From positions 1,550,001-1,614,000 of the forward strand of contig NC_016887.1 in assembly GCF_000284035.1 (NCBI RefSeq): a stretch of DNA of 64,000 nt, written 5' to 3'. Each line of letters begins with the position of its first letter. The first letter of the stretch is position 1. The stretch comes from Nocardia cyriacigeorgica GUH-2 (lineage in GTDB: Bacteria > Actinomycetota > Actinomycetes > Mycobacteriales > Mycobacteriaceae). Shown here piece after piece: positions 17,678-26,323 of this stretch. A program made the position numbers and the translations under genes. A model generated the notes under the pieces. That model worked only from the letters and a program-made list of their open reading frames with translations, had not been told where the DNA came from and searched no databases.

Positions 17678-18612
17678 CGACGCAGTCGCGGCGCGAGATC
17701 CGCACGGTCACGGTGGTGACCAACGCGCTGTCGGGGATGGGCAAGGGCCATGACGTCGCCGCGGCCGCCATCGCCCGGCTGGCCGAATGCGGCGTGGAGG
17801 TCACCGAGATCCGCGCGCCCTCGGCCGCCGAATCGGTCCGATTGGTGCGCGCCGCGGTGACCGGGCCGCAGCCCCCGGACGCGGTGGTCTGCGCGGGCGG
17901 CGACGGTCTGGTGTCGGTGATGCTCGAGGCGCTGGCGGAAACCGGTACCCCGATCGGCCTGATCCCCGGCGGCACCGGCAACGATCTCGCCCGCGAATTC
18001 GGCATCCCGAACGACGACCCGGTGGCCGCCGCCGACGTGGTGCTCGGTGGGCAGGCGCGCACCATCGACCTCGGACTGATCGAGCGCACCGACGCCGCAC
18101 CGATGTGGTTCGCCACCATCACCGGCACCGGTTTCGATGCGCGAGTCACCTTGCGCGCCAACCGGTTGCGATGGCCCAAGGGTCCGCTGCGCTACACCGT
18201 GGCCGCACTGGCCGAACTCGCGAGCCGGGCCGCGACGCCGTACCGGATCGAACTCTCGGACGCAGCGGCCCAGCCGGGCACCGTGGTTGAGACCGACGCC
18301 ATGCTGGTCGCGGTCGGCAACACCCGCACCTACGGCGGCGGGATGCTGGTCTGCCCGGACGCCGTGGTCGACGACGGGCTGCTCGACGTCACCGTGGTGC
18401 GCGCGGTCTCCCGGCTGAACATGCTGCGGCTGTTGCCCGCCCTGGCCTCCGGGAAACGGATCGACCATCCGGCGGTCTCGCACTACCGGGCGCAGCGGAT
18501 CACGCTCACCGCTCCGGGCGCGCCGGCGACCGCCGATGGGGAACCGGTGGGCACGTTGCCGATCACCCTGCGCGCGGTGCCCGGCGCCCTGTCGATCCTC
18601 GTACCCGAGTAG
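17674..18612 (+). CDS. Diacylglycerol kinase family lipid kinase
   Basis: A 312-residue DAGK-catalytic-domain protein. It carries VVTNALSGMGKG at the start, the nucleotide-binding GGDGLVSVMLEAL (near residue 76) and IPGGTGNDLARE (near 100), and ends in the beta-rich domain with ADGEPVG. Members phosphorylate diacylglycerol or related lipids; the M. tuberculosis counterpart recalled for this locus, Rv2252, is a lipid kinase linked to phosphatidylinositol mannoside synthesis. The ATG overlaps the stop of the AGPS-like gene (ATGA), so it shares that transcript and probably its regulator. With GlpD and the AGPS-like enzyme it suggests a glycerolipid module. Confidence 0.9.
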   Translation: MTTQSRREIRTVTVVTNALSGMGKGHDVAAAAIARLAECGVEVTEIRAPSAAESVRLVRAAVTGPQPPDAVVCAGGDGLVSVMLEALAETGTPIGLIPGGTGNDLAREFGIPNDDPVAAADVVLGGQARTIDLGLIERTDAAPMWFATITGTGFDARVTLRANRLRWPKGPLRYTVAALAELASRAATPYRIELSDAAAQPGTVVETDAMLVAVGNTRTYGGGMLVCPDAVVDDGLLDVTVVRAVSRLNMLRLLPALASGKRIDHPAVSHYRAQRITLTAPGAPATADGEPVGTLPITLRAVPGALSILVPE

Positions 18613-18702
18613 GCGCCCAGCTACAGGGGCGATGCGCTCCGTCGAGACGCGTCGGCGGGCGAGCGTCTGCTGTGCTTAGGCGGAGGACCCGGCCGCAGCC
18701 GG

Positions 18703-18720
18703 TGAGCGACCCGTCGCTCA
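18703..18720. terminator. Inverted repeat between convergent genes
   Basis: TGAGCGAC and GTCGCTCA are perfect inverted copies; the right arm includes the stop codon of the minus-strand P-loop gene. It may end the lipid-kinase transcript. Confidence 0.35.
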
Positions 18721-19404
18721 GGCCGCGAAACTCACCCGCCGCATCCCGCCCACGGTCTCCCGGTCGGCGATGACGATCGACGCCGGCGCCGGATCGGTGA
18801 TCGGTCCCGCGTCCACCGCCCGCAACAGCCGCTGCCAGCGCACACAGTGCAACCGGAAGAAGAACCCGTTGACCCGTCGTCCGCGGGTGTACTGGCCCGC
18901 GCGGGCGATGGTCGCGGGCACGTCGATGAGGATCAGATGTAGTTCCCGTCCGCGCGCAGCCGCCCAGCGCGCCAGCATCCGCCGCGCCCAGCCGAAGGTG
19001 GCGCAATCGTGCACCACCACCGGACCGGCATTGTCGCGCAACGCGTTCCGGATGCGGGTGTAGTGCGCGATATGCACCACCGGCCGCCACAGCGGGTACG
19101 GTAACCGGCCCAGCCGGTGGCGCCACGAGTTGCGCGAATGCTGTGAATCGAGCACCACCGACCCGCCCGGACCGGCGGGCGGCTGCTCGGCCTCGGCCGT
19201 GGAACCGAACAACGCCCGCAGCGCCGTGCTCTTTCCGGCGCCGGGAACACCGGCGAAAACCAGCACCGCCGTGGGCGGATACCGCAATTCGCCGACCGCC
19301 CGGCCGCGTAGATCGTGGACCCGGTGCGGTAGCAGCACGGAATCCGTAGCGGGCACAGGGGATTCGAGGGGAAGAGCAACGGACGGTTCGAGCCGGGGGT
19401 TCAC
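18718..19404 (-). CDS. P-loop ATPase/kinase-like protein of unknown function
   Basis: A 228-residue protein with a clear Walker A, VFAGVPGAGKSTALR (about residues 49-63), a DSQHSRNSWR segment, and an acidic stretch VVVHDCATFGWARRML that could be Walker B. The later HLILIDVPATIARAGQY with basic residues (GRRVNGFFFRLHCVRW) looks like the lid of a small kinase of the AAA_33/zeta-like group, which phosphorylate small molecules or nucleotides. Actinobacterial members are usually annotated only as AAA family ATPases. The GTG start has a weak GGAAGA site. Divergent from valS. Confidence 0.7.
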   Translation of the reverse strand: MNPRLEPSVALPLESPVPATDSVLLPHRVHDLRGRAVGELRYPPTAVLVFAGVPGAGKSTALRALFGSTAEAEQPPAGPGGSVVLDSQHSRNSWRHRLGRLPYPLWRPVVHIAHYTRIRNALRDNAGPVVVHDCATFGWARRMLARWAAARGRELHLILIDVPATIARAGQYTRGRRVNGFFFRLHCVRWQRLLRAVDAGPITDPAPASIVIADRETVGGMRRVSFAA

Positions 19405-19421
19405 TCTTCCAGAGTTGTCAG

Positions 19422-19427
19422 TAATGT
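19422..19427 (+). promoter_or_regulatory. Candidate -10 box of a short leader or small RNA
   Basis: TAATGT fits TANNNT. A start near 19434 would give an RNA of about 150 nt ending at the T run at 19583. Confidence 0.35.
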
Positions 19428-19433
19428 CCGATT

Positions 19434-19583
19434 CGGCAACCGGGTGTGACCAATCCGGGCGAAAACCGAAGCTGAGAATTCCATATGGATTCGGTATCGC
19501 CCCTGCGATCGGCGGTAAGCTCTCGGGTGTAGGCGGAGTCTTCGGTGTCCCTCATCCACCGAAGACTCCGCCGGTGTTTTTTT
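19434..19583 (+). ncRNA. Candidate small RNA or attenuated leader upstream of valS
   Basis: No gene is encoded on this strand between the lipid kinase (ending 18612) and valS, yet the stretch ends in a textbook intrinsic terminator. Upstream of the terminator there is a nested hairpin: GGGCGA (19457-19462) with TCGCCC (19497-19502) enclosing ACCGAA (19465-19470) with TTCGGT (19490-19495). A transcript starting near 19434 would therefore be a two-hairpin RNA. It could be a free small RNA or a leader whose termination controls valS. I looked for the T-box antiterminator consensus and did not find it; valS also has its own -10 box at 19656. Confidence 0.4.
19532..19583 (+). terminator. Strong intrinsic terminator before valS
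   Basis: GGCGGAGTCTTCGGTG (19532-19547) pairs perfectly over 16 bp with CACCGAAGACTCCGCC (19557-19572), 9-nt loop, followed by GGTG and seven T (19577-19583). Orientation is plus strand because the other side has no T run. Confidence 0.88.
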
Positions 19584-19655
19584 CCGGGCACCGCTCCGAT
19601 CCGAGCTCGGTCCGCGGCGTCGTCGCCCCTGCGTCGGACGGTTCGCGCCGACCAC

Positions 19656-19661
19656 TAGAAT
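19656..19661 (+). promoter_or_regulatory. -10 box of leaderless valS
   Basis: TAGAAT ends 6 nt before the valS GTG; no Shine-Dalgarno is present. Confidence 0.55.
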
Positions 19662-19667
19662 CGCGGG

Positions 19668-22346
19668 GTGACCAGCGCAGCCCCAGACAACACGCGTAAT
19701 CGTGCCGATGCCCTCCCCAAGAGCTGGAACCCCGGCGAGGTGGAGGCCGAGATGTACGAGCGCTGGGTAGCGGCCGGTTACTTCACGGCCGACCCGGCCA
19801 GCGGCAAGCCCGGCTACTCGATCGTGCTGCCGCCACCCAACGTCACCGGCAACCTGCACATGGGCCACGCCCTCGACCACACCCTGATGGACCTGCTCGC
19901 GCGTCGCAAGCGCATGCAGGGCTACGAGGTGCTGTGGCTGCCCGGCATGGACCACGCCGGTATCGCCACCCAGACCGTGGTGGAAAAGCAGCTCGCCGTC
20001 GACGGCAAGACCAAAGAGGACTTCGGCCGCGAGCTGTTCATCGAGAAGGTCTGGGACTGGAAGCGCGAATCCGGCGGCGCCATCCAGTGGCAGATGCGCG
20101 CGCTCGGCGACAGCGTCGACTGGAGCCGCGACCGCTTCACCATGGACGAGGGCCTCTCGCGCGCGGTGCAGACCATGTTCAAGCGGCTCTACGACGCCGG
20201 GCTCATCTACCGAGCCGAGCGTTTGGTCAACTGGTCGCCGGAACTGCGCACCGCCATCTCCGATATCGAGGTCAAATACGAAGACGTCGACGGTGAGCTG
20301 GTGTCGCTGCGCTACGGCTCGCTGCGCGACGACGAACCGCACGTGATCGTCGCCACCACCCGCGTGGAGACGATGCTCGGCGACACCGCCGTCGCCGTGC
20401 ACCCGGAGGACCCGCGCTACCAGGCGCTGATCGGCACCACCCTGGAACACCCGATCACCGGCAGGCAGATCCCGGTGATCGCCGACGACTACGTCGACCC
20501 CGAGTTCGGTTCCGGCGCCGTCAAGATCACCCCGGCGCACGACCCCAACGACTTCGAGATGGGTCTGCGGCACAACCTGCCGATGCCGACCATCATGGAC
20601 GAGCGCGGCCGAATCGCCGGTACCGGAACCGAATTCGACGGCATGGACCGCTTCGAGGCCCGGGTCAAGGTGCGTGAACGCCTGGCCGCCGAGGGCCGCG
20701 TCGTCGCCGAGAAGCGCCCGTACCAGCACAGCGTCGGCCACTCCGAGCGCAGCGGTGAGCCGATCGAGCCGCGACTGTCGATGCAGTGGTGGGTCAAGGT
20801 CGAGTCGCTGGCCAAGGCCGCCGGCGACGCGGTGCGCGGCGGCGATACTGTCATCCATCCCGCCAGCCAGGAACCGCGCTGGTTCGACTGGGTCGACGAC
20901 ATGCACGACTGGTGCATCTCCCGGCAGCTGTGGTGGGGCCACCGCATCCCCATCTGGTACGGCCCCGAGGGCGAGATCGTCTGCGTCGGGCCCGACGAGA
21001 CCCCGCCCGAGGGCTGGGTGCAGGACCCCGACGTGCTCGACACCTGGTTCTCCTCCGGCCTGTGGCCGTTCTCCACCATGGGATGGCCGGACAACAGTCC
21101 CGAGCTGGAAAAGTTCTATCCCACAAGCGTTCTGGTCACCGGCTACGACATCCTGTTCTTCTGGGTGGCCCGGATGATGATGTTCGGCACCTATGTGGCC
21201 GAGGACCACGTCATCACTGCGGGCAAGGGCGATGCCAGGCAGGTGCCGTTCAAGGACGTCTTCCTGCACGGGCTGATCCGCGACCAGTTCGGCAAGAAGA
21301 TGTCGAAGTCGCGCGGCAACGGCATCGACCCGCTGGAGTGGATCAGCGCCTACGGCGCCGACGCGCTGCGTTTCACCCTGGCCCGCGGCGCACAACCCGG
21401 CGGCGACCTGTCGGTCGGCGAACCGCACGCCCTGGCCTCGCGCAGCTTCGTCACCAAGCTGTTCAACGCCACCAAGTTCGCGCTGATGAACGGCGCCCGG
21501 TCCGGCGAACTGCCCGACCGCGCCACCCTCACCGACGCCGATCTGTGGATCATCGACCGGCTCGACGAGGTGCGCGCCGAGGTCGACGCGGCCTTCGACG
21601 CCTATGAATTCGGCAAGGCCTGCGAGGCGCTGTACCACTTCGCCTGGGATGAGCTGTGCGACTGGTACCTCGAACTGTCCAAGGTGCAGTTCGCTGCCGA
21701 CGACGCCCGCGCCGAATCCACCCGCACCGTGCTCGGTTCGGTGCTCGACGCCGTGCTGCGGCTGCTGCACCCGGTGATCCCGTTCGTCACCGAATCGCTG
21801 TGGCGCGCGCTCACCGGCGGTGAGTCGGTCGTGATCGCCGACTGGCCGCAGGCCACCGGCCAGGCCGCCGATCAGGATGCGGCCCAGCGGATTGCCGACA
21901 CCCAGCGGTTGGTCACCGAGATCCGGCGCTTCCGCAGTGATCAGGGGCTGGCCGACAAGCAGAAGGTCGCGGCCAAGCTGATCGGTATGGACGCCGCCGG
22001 ACTCAGCGAGCTCGAACGTTCCATCGCCGATCTGGCCCGGCTCACCGCGCCCGGAGACGATTTCGCCGCCACTGCCGCGGTCGAGGTCCGTCTCAGCGGC
22101 GCCACCGTCACCGTCGAACTCGACACCTCCGGCGCGGTCGACCTCGACGCCGAACGCCGCCGTCTGGAAAAGGACCTGGCCGCCGCCCAGAAGGAACTGG
22201 CCGGCACCACCGCCAAGCTCGGCAACGAGGCCTTCCTGGCCAAGGCGCCCGAGCAGGTCGTCGACAAGATCCGGACCCGCCGCGATGTGGCCGCCGCCGA
22301 GGTGGAGCGCATCAGCGCCCGGCTCGCCGAACTGAGCGGCAAGTGA
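19668..22346 (+). CDS. valS: Valyl-tRNA synthetase
   Basis: Charges tRNA-Val. The 892-residue class I enzyme has the HIGH motif as HMGH (64-67), the KMSKS motif KMSKS (544-548), the editing-domain stretch with [16 protein letters not shown], the [17 protein letters not shown] motif, the anticodon-binding domain, and a C-terminal coiled coil (about 830-890, [16 protein letters not shown]) typical of ValRS. The GTG start is supported by the -10 box 6 nt upstream. It overlaps folC by 4 bp, so the two are one transcript. A strong terminator lies 85 bp upstream. Confidence 0.97.
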   Translation: MTSAAPDNTRNRADALPKSWNPGEVEAEMYERWVAAGYFTADPASGKPGYSIVLPPPNVTGNLHMGHALDHTLMDLLARRKRMQGYEVLWLPGMDHAGIATQTVVEKQLAVDGKTKEDFGRELFIEKVWDWKRESGGAIQWQMRALGDSVDWSRDRFTMDEGLSRAVQTMFKRLYDAGLIYRAERLVNWSPELRTAISDIEVKYEDVDGELVSLRYGSLRDDEPHVIVATTRVETMLGDTAVAVHPEDPRYQALIGTTLEHPITGRQIPVIADDYVDPEFGSGAVKITPAHDPNDFEMGLRHNLPMPTIMDERGRIAGTGTEFDGMDRFEARVKVRERLAAEGRVVAEKRPYQHSVGHSERSGEPIEPRLSMQWWVKVESLAKAAGDAVRGGDTVIHPASQEPRWFDWVDDMHDWCISRQLWWGHRIPIWYGPEGEIVCVGPDETPPEGWVQDPDVLDTWFSSGLWPFSTMGWPDNSPELEKFYPTSVLVTGYDILFFWVARMMMFGTYVAEDHVITAGKGDARQVPFKDVFLHGLIRDQFGKKMSKSRGNGIDPLEWISAYGADALRFTLARGAQPGGDLSVGEPHALASRSFVTKLFNATKFALMNGARSGELPDRATLTDADLWIIDRLDEVRAEVDAAFDAYEFGKACEALYHFAWDELCDWYLELSKVQFAADDARAESTRTVLGSVLDAVLRLLHPVIPFVTESLWRALTGGESVVIADWPQATGQAADQDAAQRIADTQRLVTEIRRFRSDQGLADKQKVAAKLIGMDAAGLSELERSIADLARLTAPGDDFAATAAVEVRLSGATVTVELDTSGAVDLDAERRRLEKDLAAAQKELAGTTAKLGNEAFLAKAPEQVVDKIRTRRDVAAAEVERISARLAELSGK

Positions 22347-23839
22347 CCGGCCCCGACGAGACCGACGGCCCCGACTTCGCCCGCGAAGCCGGCAACGCCG
22401 AACCGGAGCCGCAGCACGGCACCGGCGCGCCGCTCGGCTCCGGGCCGTCGCCGGTGGATCTGGCGGAAATGGCGCTGGTCGAGGCCGAACTCGACCGGCG
22501 CTGGCCGGAAACCAAGATCGAACCGTCGCTGACCCGCATCGCCACCCTGATGGATCTGCTCGGCTCACCACAGCAGAGCTATCCTGCGATCCACATCGCG
22601 GGCACCAACGGCAAGACCTCGGTCACCCGGATGATCGACGCACTGCTCACCGCTCTGCACCGGCGCACCGGCCGCATCACCAGCCCGCACCTGCAACTGG
22701 CCACCGAGCGGATCAGCATCGACAACGCGCCCATCACGCCCGCGCGCTACGTCGAGGTCTATCGCGAGCTGGCGCCCTATATCGAGATGATCGATCAGCA
22801 GTCGGCGGCCGCGGGCGGGCCGGCCATGAGCAAGTTCGAGGTGCTCACCGGCATGGCGTACGCGGCCTTCGCGGAGGCTCCGGTCGACGTCGCGGTGGTG
22901 GAAACCGGGATGGGCGGCACCTGGGACGCGACCAACGTCATCGACGGACAGGTCGCGGTCATCACGCCGATCGGGCTCGACCACACCGAATACCTCGGCC
23001 CCGACCTCACCGCCATCGCGCGGGAGAAGGCCGGGATCATCAAGCGCGCGCCGGAGAGCCTGATCCCGCGCGACAATGTGGCCGTCATCGCCGAACAGGA
23101 CCCCGAGGCGATGGATGTGCTGCTGCGCCGCGCCGTCGAGGTGGACGCCGCGGTAGCCCGCGAAGGCGCCGAATTCCGGGTGCTGGCGCGCAAGATCGCC
23201 GTCGGCGGTCAGCAGCTGGAGCTGCAGGGCCTGGGCGGGGTGTACGACGAGATCTTCCTGCCACTGCACGGCGAACATCAGGCCCGCAATGCGGTGCTGG
23301 CGCTGGCGGCGGTGGAGGCGTTCTTCGGTGCGGGCGCGCAACGTCAGCTCGATGTCGACGCCGTGCGTGCCGGATTCGCGAGCGTCACCAGTCCGGGCCG
23401 CCTGGAGCGGATGCGCAGCGCGCCCACCATCTTCATCGACGCCGCCCACAACCCGGCCGGTGCCAAGGCGCTGGCGGCGACCCTGACCAGTGAGTTCGAC
23501 TTCCGCAAGCTGGTCGGCGTGGTCGCGGTGCTCGGCGACAAGGACGCCGCGGGCATCCTGGAGGCGCTGGAGCCGGTGTTCGACGAGATCGTGGTCACCA
23601 CCAACGGCTCCCCGCGCGCCCTCGACGTCGATTCGCTCACCGATCTCGCGGTGCAGCGCTTCGGCGACGAACGCGTCGTCCCGGCCTACACCCTGCCCGA
23701 TGCCCTGGAGACCGCGATCGCGATCGCCGAGGACGTCGCCGATACCGGGGAGATGGTCTCCGGCGCCGGCGTCATCGTGACCGGGTCGGTGGTGACGGCG
23801 GGAGCCGCACGCGCGCTGTTCGGTAAGGAACCGGCGTGA
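22343..23839 (+). CDS. folC: Folylpolyglutamate/dihydrofolate synthase
   Basis: Adds glutamate to dihydropteroate and folates. The 498-residue Mur-ligase-like protein begins with an acidic extension (about 45 residues), then the ATP-binding GTNGKT (87-92), [11 protein letters not shown] (omega loop), [25 protein letters not shown] and the C-terminal Mur-ligase domain with [16 protein letters not shown] start overlaps the valS stop (GTGA). The N-terminal extension is longer than in most family members. Followed by a tandem duplication and the DUF4233 gene. Confidence 0.95.
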   Translation: MTGPDETDGPDFAREAGNAEPEPQHGTGAPLGSGPSPVDLAEMALVEAELDRRWPETKIEPSLTRIATLMDLLGSPQQSYPAIHIAGTNGKTSVTRMIDALLTALHRRTGRITSPHLQLATERISIDNAPITPARYVEVYRELAPYIEMIDQQSAAAGGPAMSKFEVLTGMAYAAFAEAPVDVAVVETGMGGTWDATNVIDGQVAVITPIGLDHTEYLGPDLTAIAREKAGIIKRAPESLIPRDNVAVIAEQDPEAMDVLLRRAVEVDAAVAREGAEFRVLARKIAVGGQQLELQGLGGVYDEIFLPLHGEHQARNAVLALAAVEAFFGAGAQRQLDVDAVRAGFASVTSPGRLERMRSAPTIFIDAAHNPAGAKALAATLTSEFDFRKLVGVVAVLGDKDAAGILEALEPVFDEIVVTTNGSPRALDVDSLTDLAVQRFGDERVVPAYTLPDALETAIAIAEDVADTGEMVSGAGVIVTGSVVTAGAARALFGKEPA

Positions 23840-23841
23840 GC

Positions 23842-23970
23842 GGTCAGCCCGGAGTGGCAGCGTGCGTCACGGAGGGCGCCCGAGCACGCCGCGGTCGATA
23901 CAGCCTGATCGGTCAGCGCCCGGAGGCGGCAGCGTGCGTCACCACGGAGGGCGCCCGAGGTCGAGACAGC
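23842..23970 (+). repeat. Imperfect tandem duplication of about 60 bp between folC and the DUF4233 gene
   Basis: Two copies, 23842-23902 and 23911-23970, both run GGTCAGC..CCGGAG, GGCAGCGTGCGTCA, CACGGAGGGCGCCCGAG, and end GTCGA.ACAGC. They differ by short insertions. The block fills most of the gap between two genes that are closely spaced in relatives. Confidence 0.8.
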
Positions 23971-23996
23971 GGCAGATTGTGCCGAGGAGGCAGACG

Positions 23997-24449
23997 ATGA
24001 GCGAATCCGACCCGCGCCCGGATGACGATCCGCAGGCCGCGGCCGAACCGAGCGGTGCGCAGCCCGCACCCGCTCCGCCGGACCCGTGGAAGGGGCTGCG
24101 CGGGGTGATGGCGGGCACGCTCGTCCTCGAGGCCATCGTGGTGCTGCTCGCGCTCCCGGTGGTCGCCGATGTCGGCGGCGGCGTCAGCTGGCTGTCGGGC
24201 ACCTACCTGGTGACGCTGGCCGTGGTGATGATTCTGGGTGCGGGCCTGCAACGGCGCCCCTGGGCGGTCCCGTTCAACCTGGGCCTGCAAGTCCTGGTGA
24301 TCGCGGGCGCCTTCATCCACGTCTCCATCGGCGTCATCGGCATCCTCTTCGCCATCGTCTGGGCGTTCATCCTGATCCTGCGCAACGACGTCAAACGCCG
24401 CATGGACCTCGGCGTCCTGCCCAGCCAGCGCATCCAGCGCACCGACTGA
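23997..24449 (+). CDS. DUF4233 membrane protein
   Basis: A 150-residue integral membrane protein of unknown function that in this order of bacteria lies between folC and ndk (recalled). After a Pro/Ala-rich cytoplasmic start (about 35 residues) it has four predicted membrane helices: GTLVLEAIVVLLALPVV, GTYLVTLAVVMILGAGL, PFNLGLQVLVIAGAFI and GVIGILFAIVWAFILIL, and a basic end. The strong GAGGAGG site before ATG 23997 fixes the start. Confidence 0.88.
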   Translation: MSESDPRPDDDPQAAAEPSGAQPAPAPPDPWKGLRGVMAGTLVLEAIVVLLALPVVADVGGGVSWLSGTYLVTLAVVMILGAGLQRRPWAVPFNLGLQVLVIAGAFIHVSIGVIGILFAIVWAFILILRNDVKRRMDLGVLPSQRIQRTD

Positions 24450-24558
24450 GCCGGACCGGAAACACGTTGGCGGGCTACGGCCTCCATTGCTACAGTGACG
24501 CCGTACCGTCCCCCTGGCGGATCCCGATGCATCCCATCGAGCGTCCTGGAGATTCGCC

Positions 24559-25470
24559 ATGCCTTCCTTTCTCATCCGCCCGTTCCGCCGCGATGATCGC
24601 GACCAGCTCACCCGGCTGGCCAACACCCACATCGCCGCCGTGGTTCCCGGCGTCTCCATCTCGGTCAACACCATGTTGAGCAGCCTGGAGCGGCGCCCCG
24701 ACGAGGTCATCCTCGATCCGTGGGTGACCGAACGGGTCACCCTCGTCGCCGAACAGGACCGCGAACTCGTCGCTGCCGCGCACCTGTTGCGCTACGACTC
24801 CGGCGACCACGTCACCGACAGCTTTCGCGAGGCCGGGACGGTCGAATGGTTCCTCGCCTGGAACCGGCCTACCGTCGGCGACGACGGCAGCCCACGCCCG
24901 ATCGACGCGGCCGCCGACGCGTTGATGACCGCCTGCCTGGCTCAGCTCGCCCGCTGGCAGGTCCGGTCCCGGTACTTCAGCGGCAGCCTGCCCACCTTCG
25001 CCGCCTATGGCCTGTCCGAGCAGTGGCCGCACCTGCGGGCGATCCTGGAACGCAACGGCTGGACGCGGTCCGACGAGTCGAGCGTCGAGTTGCTGCTGCT
25101 CGCCGAGACCGACACGATCCCGCGCCCGCACCGCACCGATCTCGAGGTGCGCCGGGTGATGGGCGAGCTCGGCACCCGATTCATCGCCCAACGCGACGGC
25201 CACGACCTCGGCCATCTGGAGATCGACACCAACCTCACCCAGCCCGAGCGGATATCGCGGCTGGGCGGCTGGGCCGATGTCTGCCGGGGGGACGGCGAAC
25301 CGGATGTGCTGCGCTGGCTGTACGGGCAGGTCGCGGACTGGTTGCGGCTGGGCGGGATCGACCGGCTGATCACCTACAGCGAGCCCGGAGACCCGGAGCT
25401 CGGGTTGCTGACGCAGTGCGGGTTCGTGGAATTGACCCGGACCGACCGCTCCTGGGTGCATCCGGGCTGA
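24559..25470 (+). CDS. GNAT-like acetyltransferase, 303 aa
   Basis: The protein opens with IRPFRRDDRDQLTRLANTHIAAV, the usual first strand and helix of a GNAT domain, and has two halves of similar length (about 1-145 and 195-303) suggesting a tandem GNAT fold. The second half has DLGHLEIDTNL, a Gly/Trp-rich stretch, and ends LGLLTQCGFVELTRTDRSWV, which resembles GNAT motif B (xxGF). The acetyl-CoA loop is not well conserved, so activity is uncertain. ATG 24559 has GGAG 8 nt upstream. It lies between the DUF4233 gene and ndk, a core-gene run, and may be a later insertion there. Confidence 0.72.
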   Translation: MPSFLIRPFRRDDRDQLTRLANTHIAAVVPGVSISVNTMLSSLERRPDEVILDPWVTERVTLVAEQDRELVAAAHLLRYDSGDHVTDSFREAGTVEWFLAWNRPTVGDDGSPRPIDAAADALMTACLAQLARWQVRSRYFSGSLPTFAAYGLSEQWPHLRAILERNGWTRSDESSVELLLLAETDTIPRPHRTDLEVRRVMGELGTRFIAQRDGHDLGHLEIDTNLTQPERISRLGGWADVCRGDGEPDVLRWLYGQVADWLRLGGIDRLITYSEPGDPELGLLTQCGFVELTRTDRSWVHPG

Positions 25471-25503
25471 GGCGCTGGTTGGGAGGGTGGGGGAGCAGAC
25501 CGT

Positions 25504-25509
25504 TACGCT
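25504..25509 (+). promoter_or_regulatory. -10 box of leaderless ndk
   Basis: TACGCT ends 6 nt before the ndk GTG; no Shine-Dalgarno is present. Confidence 0.5.
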
Positions 25510-25515
25510 GTCGCC

Positions 25516-25932
25516 GTGACTGAGCAGACGTTGATCCTCATCAAGCCGGACGGTGTGGCCCGTGGCCTCGTCGGTGAGGTGCTGAACCGGATCGAGCGCA
25601 AGGGGCTGAAGATTGCCGCGCTCGAGCTGAAGCAGGTGTCCGATGAGCTGGCCGGCGAGCACTACGCCGAACATGCGGGCAAGCCGTTCTACGGCTCGCT
25701 GATCGAGTTCATCACCTCCGGTCCGGTCGTCGCGGCCGTGCTCGAAGGTCCGCGCGCGATCGCGGCGTTCCGGCAGATCGCCGGCGGCACCGACCCGGTG
25801 GAAAAGGCCGCCACCGGCAGCATCCGCGGCGATTTCGCCCTGGAAACCCAGGAGAACCTGGTGCACGGATCCGACTCGCCGGAGTCGGCCAAGCGGGAAA
25901 TCGCCCTCTGGTTTCCCGAGTTCCCGGCCTGA
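25516..25932 (+). CDS. ndk: Nucleoside diphosphate kinase
   Basis: Transfers the gamma phosphate of ATP to NDPs through a phosphohistidine. At 138 residues it is of normal length and has [17 protein letters not shown] at the start, the nucleotide-binding Arg/Thr stretch ([16 protein letters not shown]) and the catalytic His117 in [10 protein letters not shown]. This is the housekeeping copy; a divergent NDK-fold protein with the same residues is encoded at 44720-45640. The message looks leaderless. Confidence 0.97.
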   Translation: MTEQTLILIKPDGVARGLVGEVLNRIERKGLKIAALELKQVSDELAGEHYAEHAGKPFYGSLIEFITSGPVVAAVLEGPRAIAAFRQIAGGTDPVEKAATGSIRGDFALETQENLVHGSDSPESAKREIALWFPEFPA

Positions 25933-26323
25933 ATCGAGCTCCCTTTCCGTCGATCGAGACCGCACGCTGTTGCGCCGATGGCGAACCCTCGGCGCACGGT
26001 GTGGGATACTGGCAACTGGTTGCAACCGATAGCGGTCGTAACCGGATGACACCCCGAGGTTCGATGCCGATCATCGCTGCCGCGGCGCGGTAACTCGTTC
26101 GCGTCGGCACGCTGGATGAACGCTCACACCACGGAGTTCAGCCATACAGCCAGGCGCCGCGTGACCAGTTAGCCCGAACGACGATCGACATGGAGATAAC
26201 CGGGCACGCGGGGCGAGACCATTGACCTCGTGCCAACCGCGCGAGGCGTACGGAACAGCGCCCCCGCGTCGGCCGCGTCACTCCCTTCCGGGAGGAACGC
26301 GCCCGGGGGCCCGAGGAGACTTC
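25933..26323. other. Long region upstream of rne
   Basis: About 390 bp with no gene. It contains a palindrome GGTTGCAACC near 26017-26026, a promoter-like GATACT near 26005, and hairpins including CTCCC-TTCC-GGGAG just before the rne ribosome binding site. A long structured leader for rne is likely. Confidence 0.45.

Noticed and set aside
19434..19667. T-box riboswitch upstream of valS
   Set aside because: The terminator is present, but I found no T-box antiterminator consensus and valS has its own -10 box downstream of the terminator.
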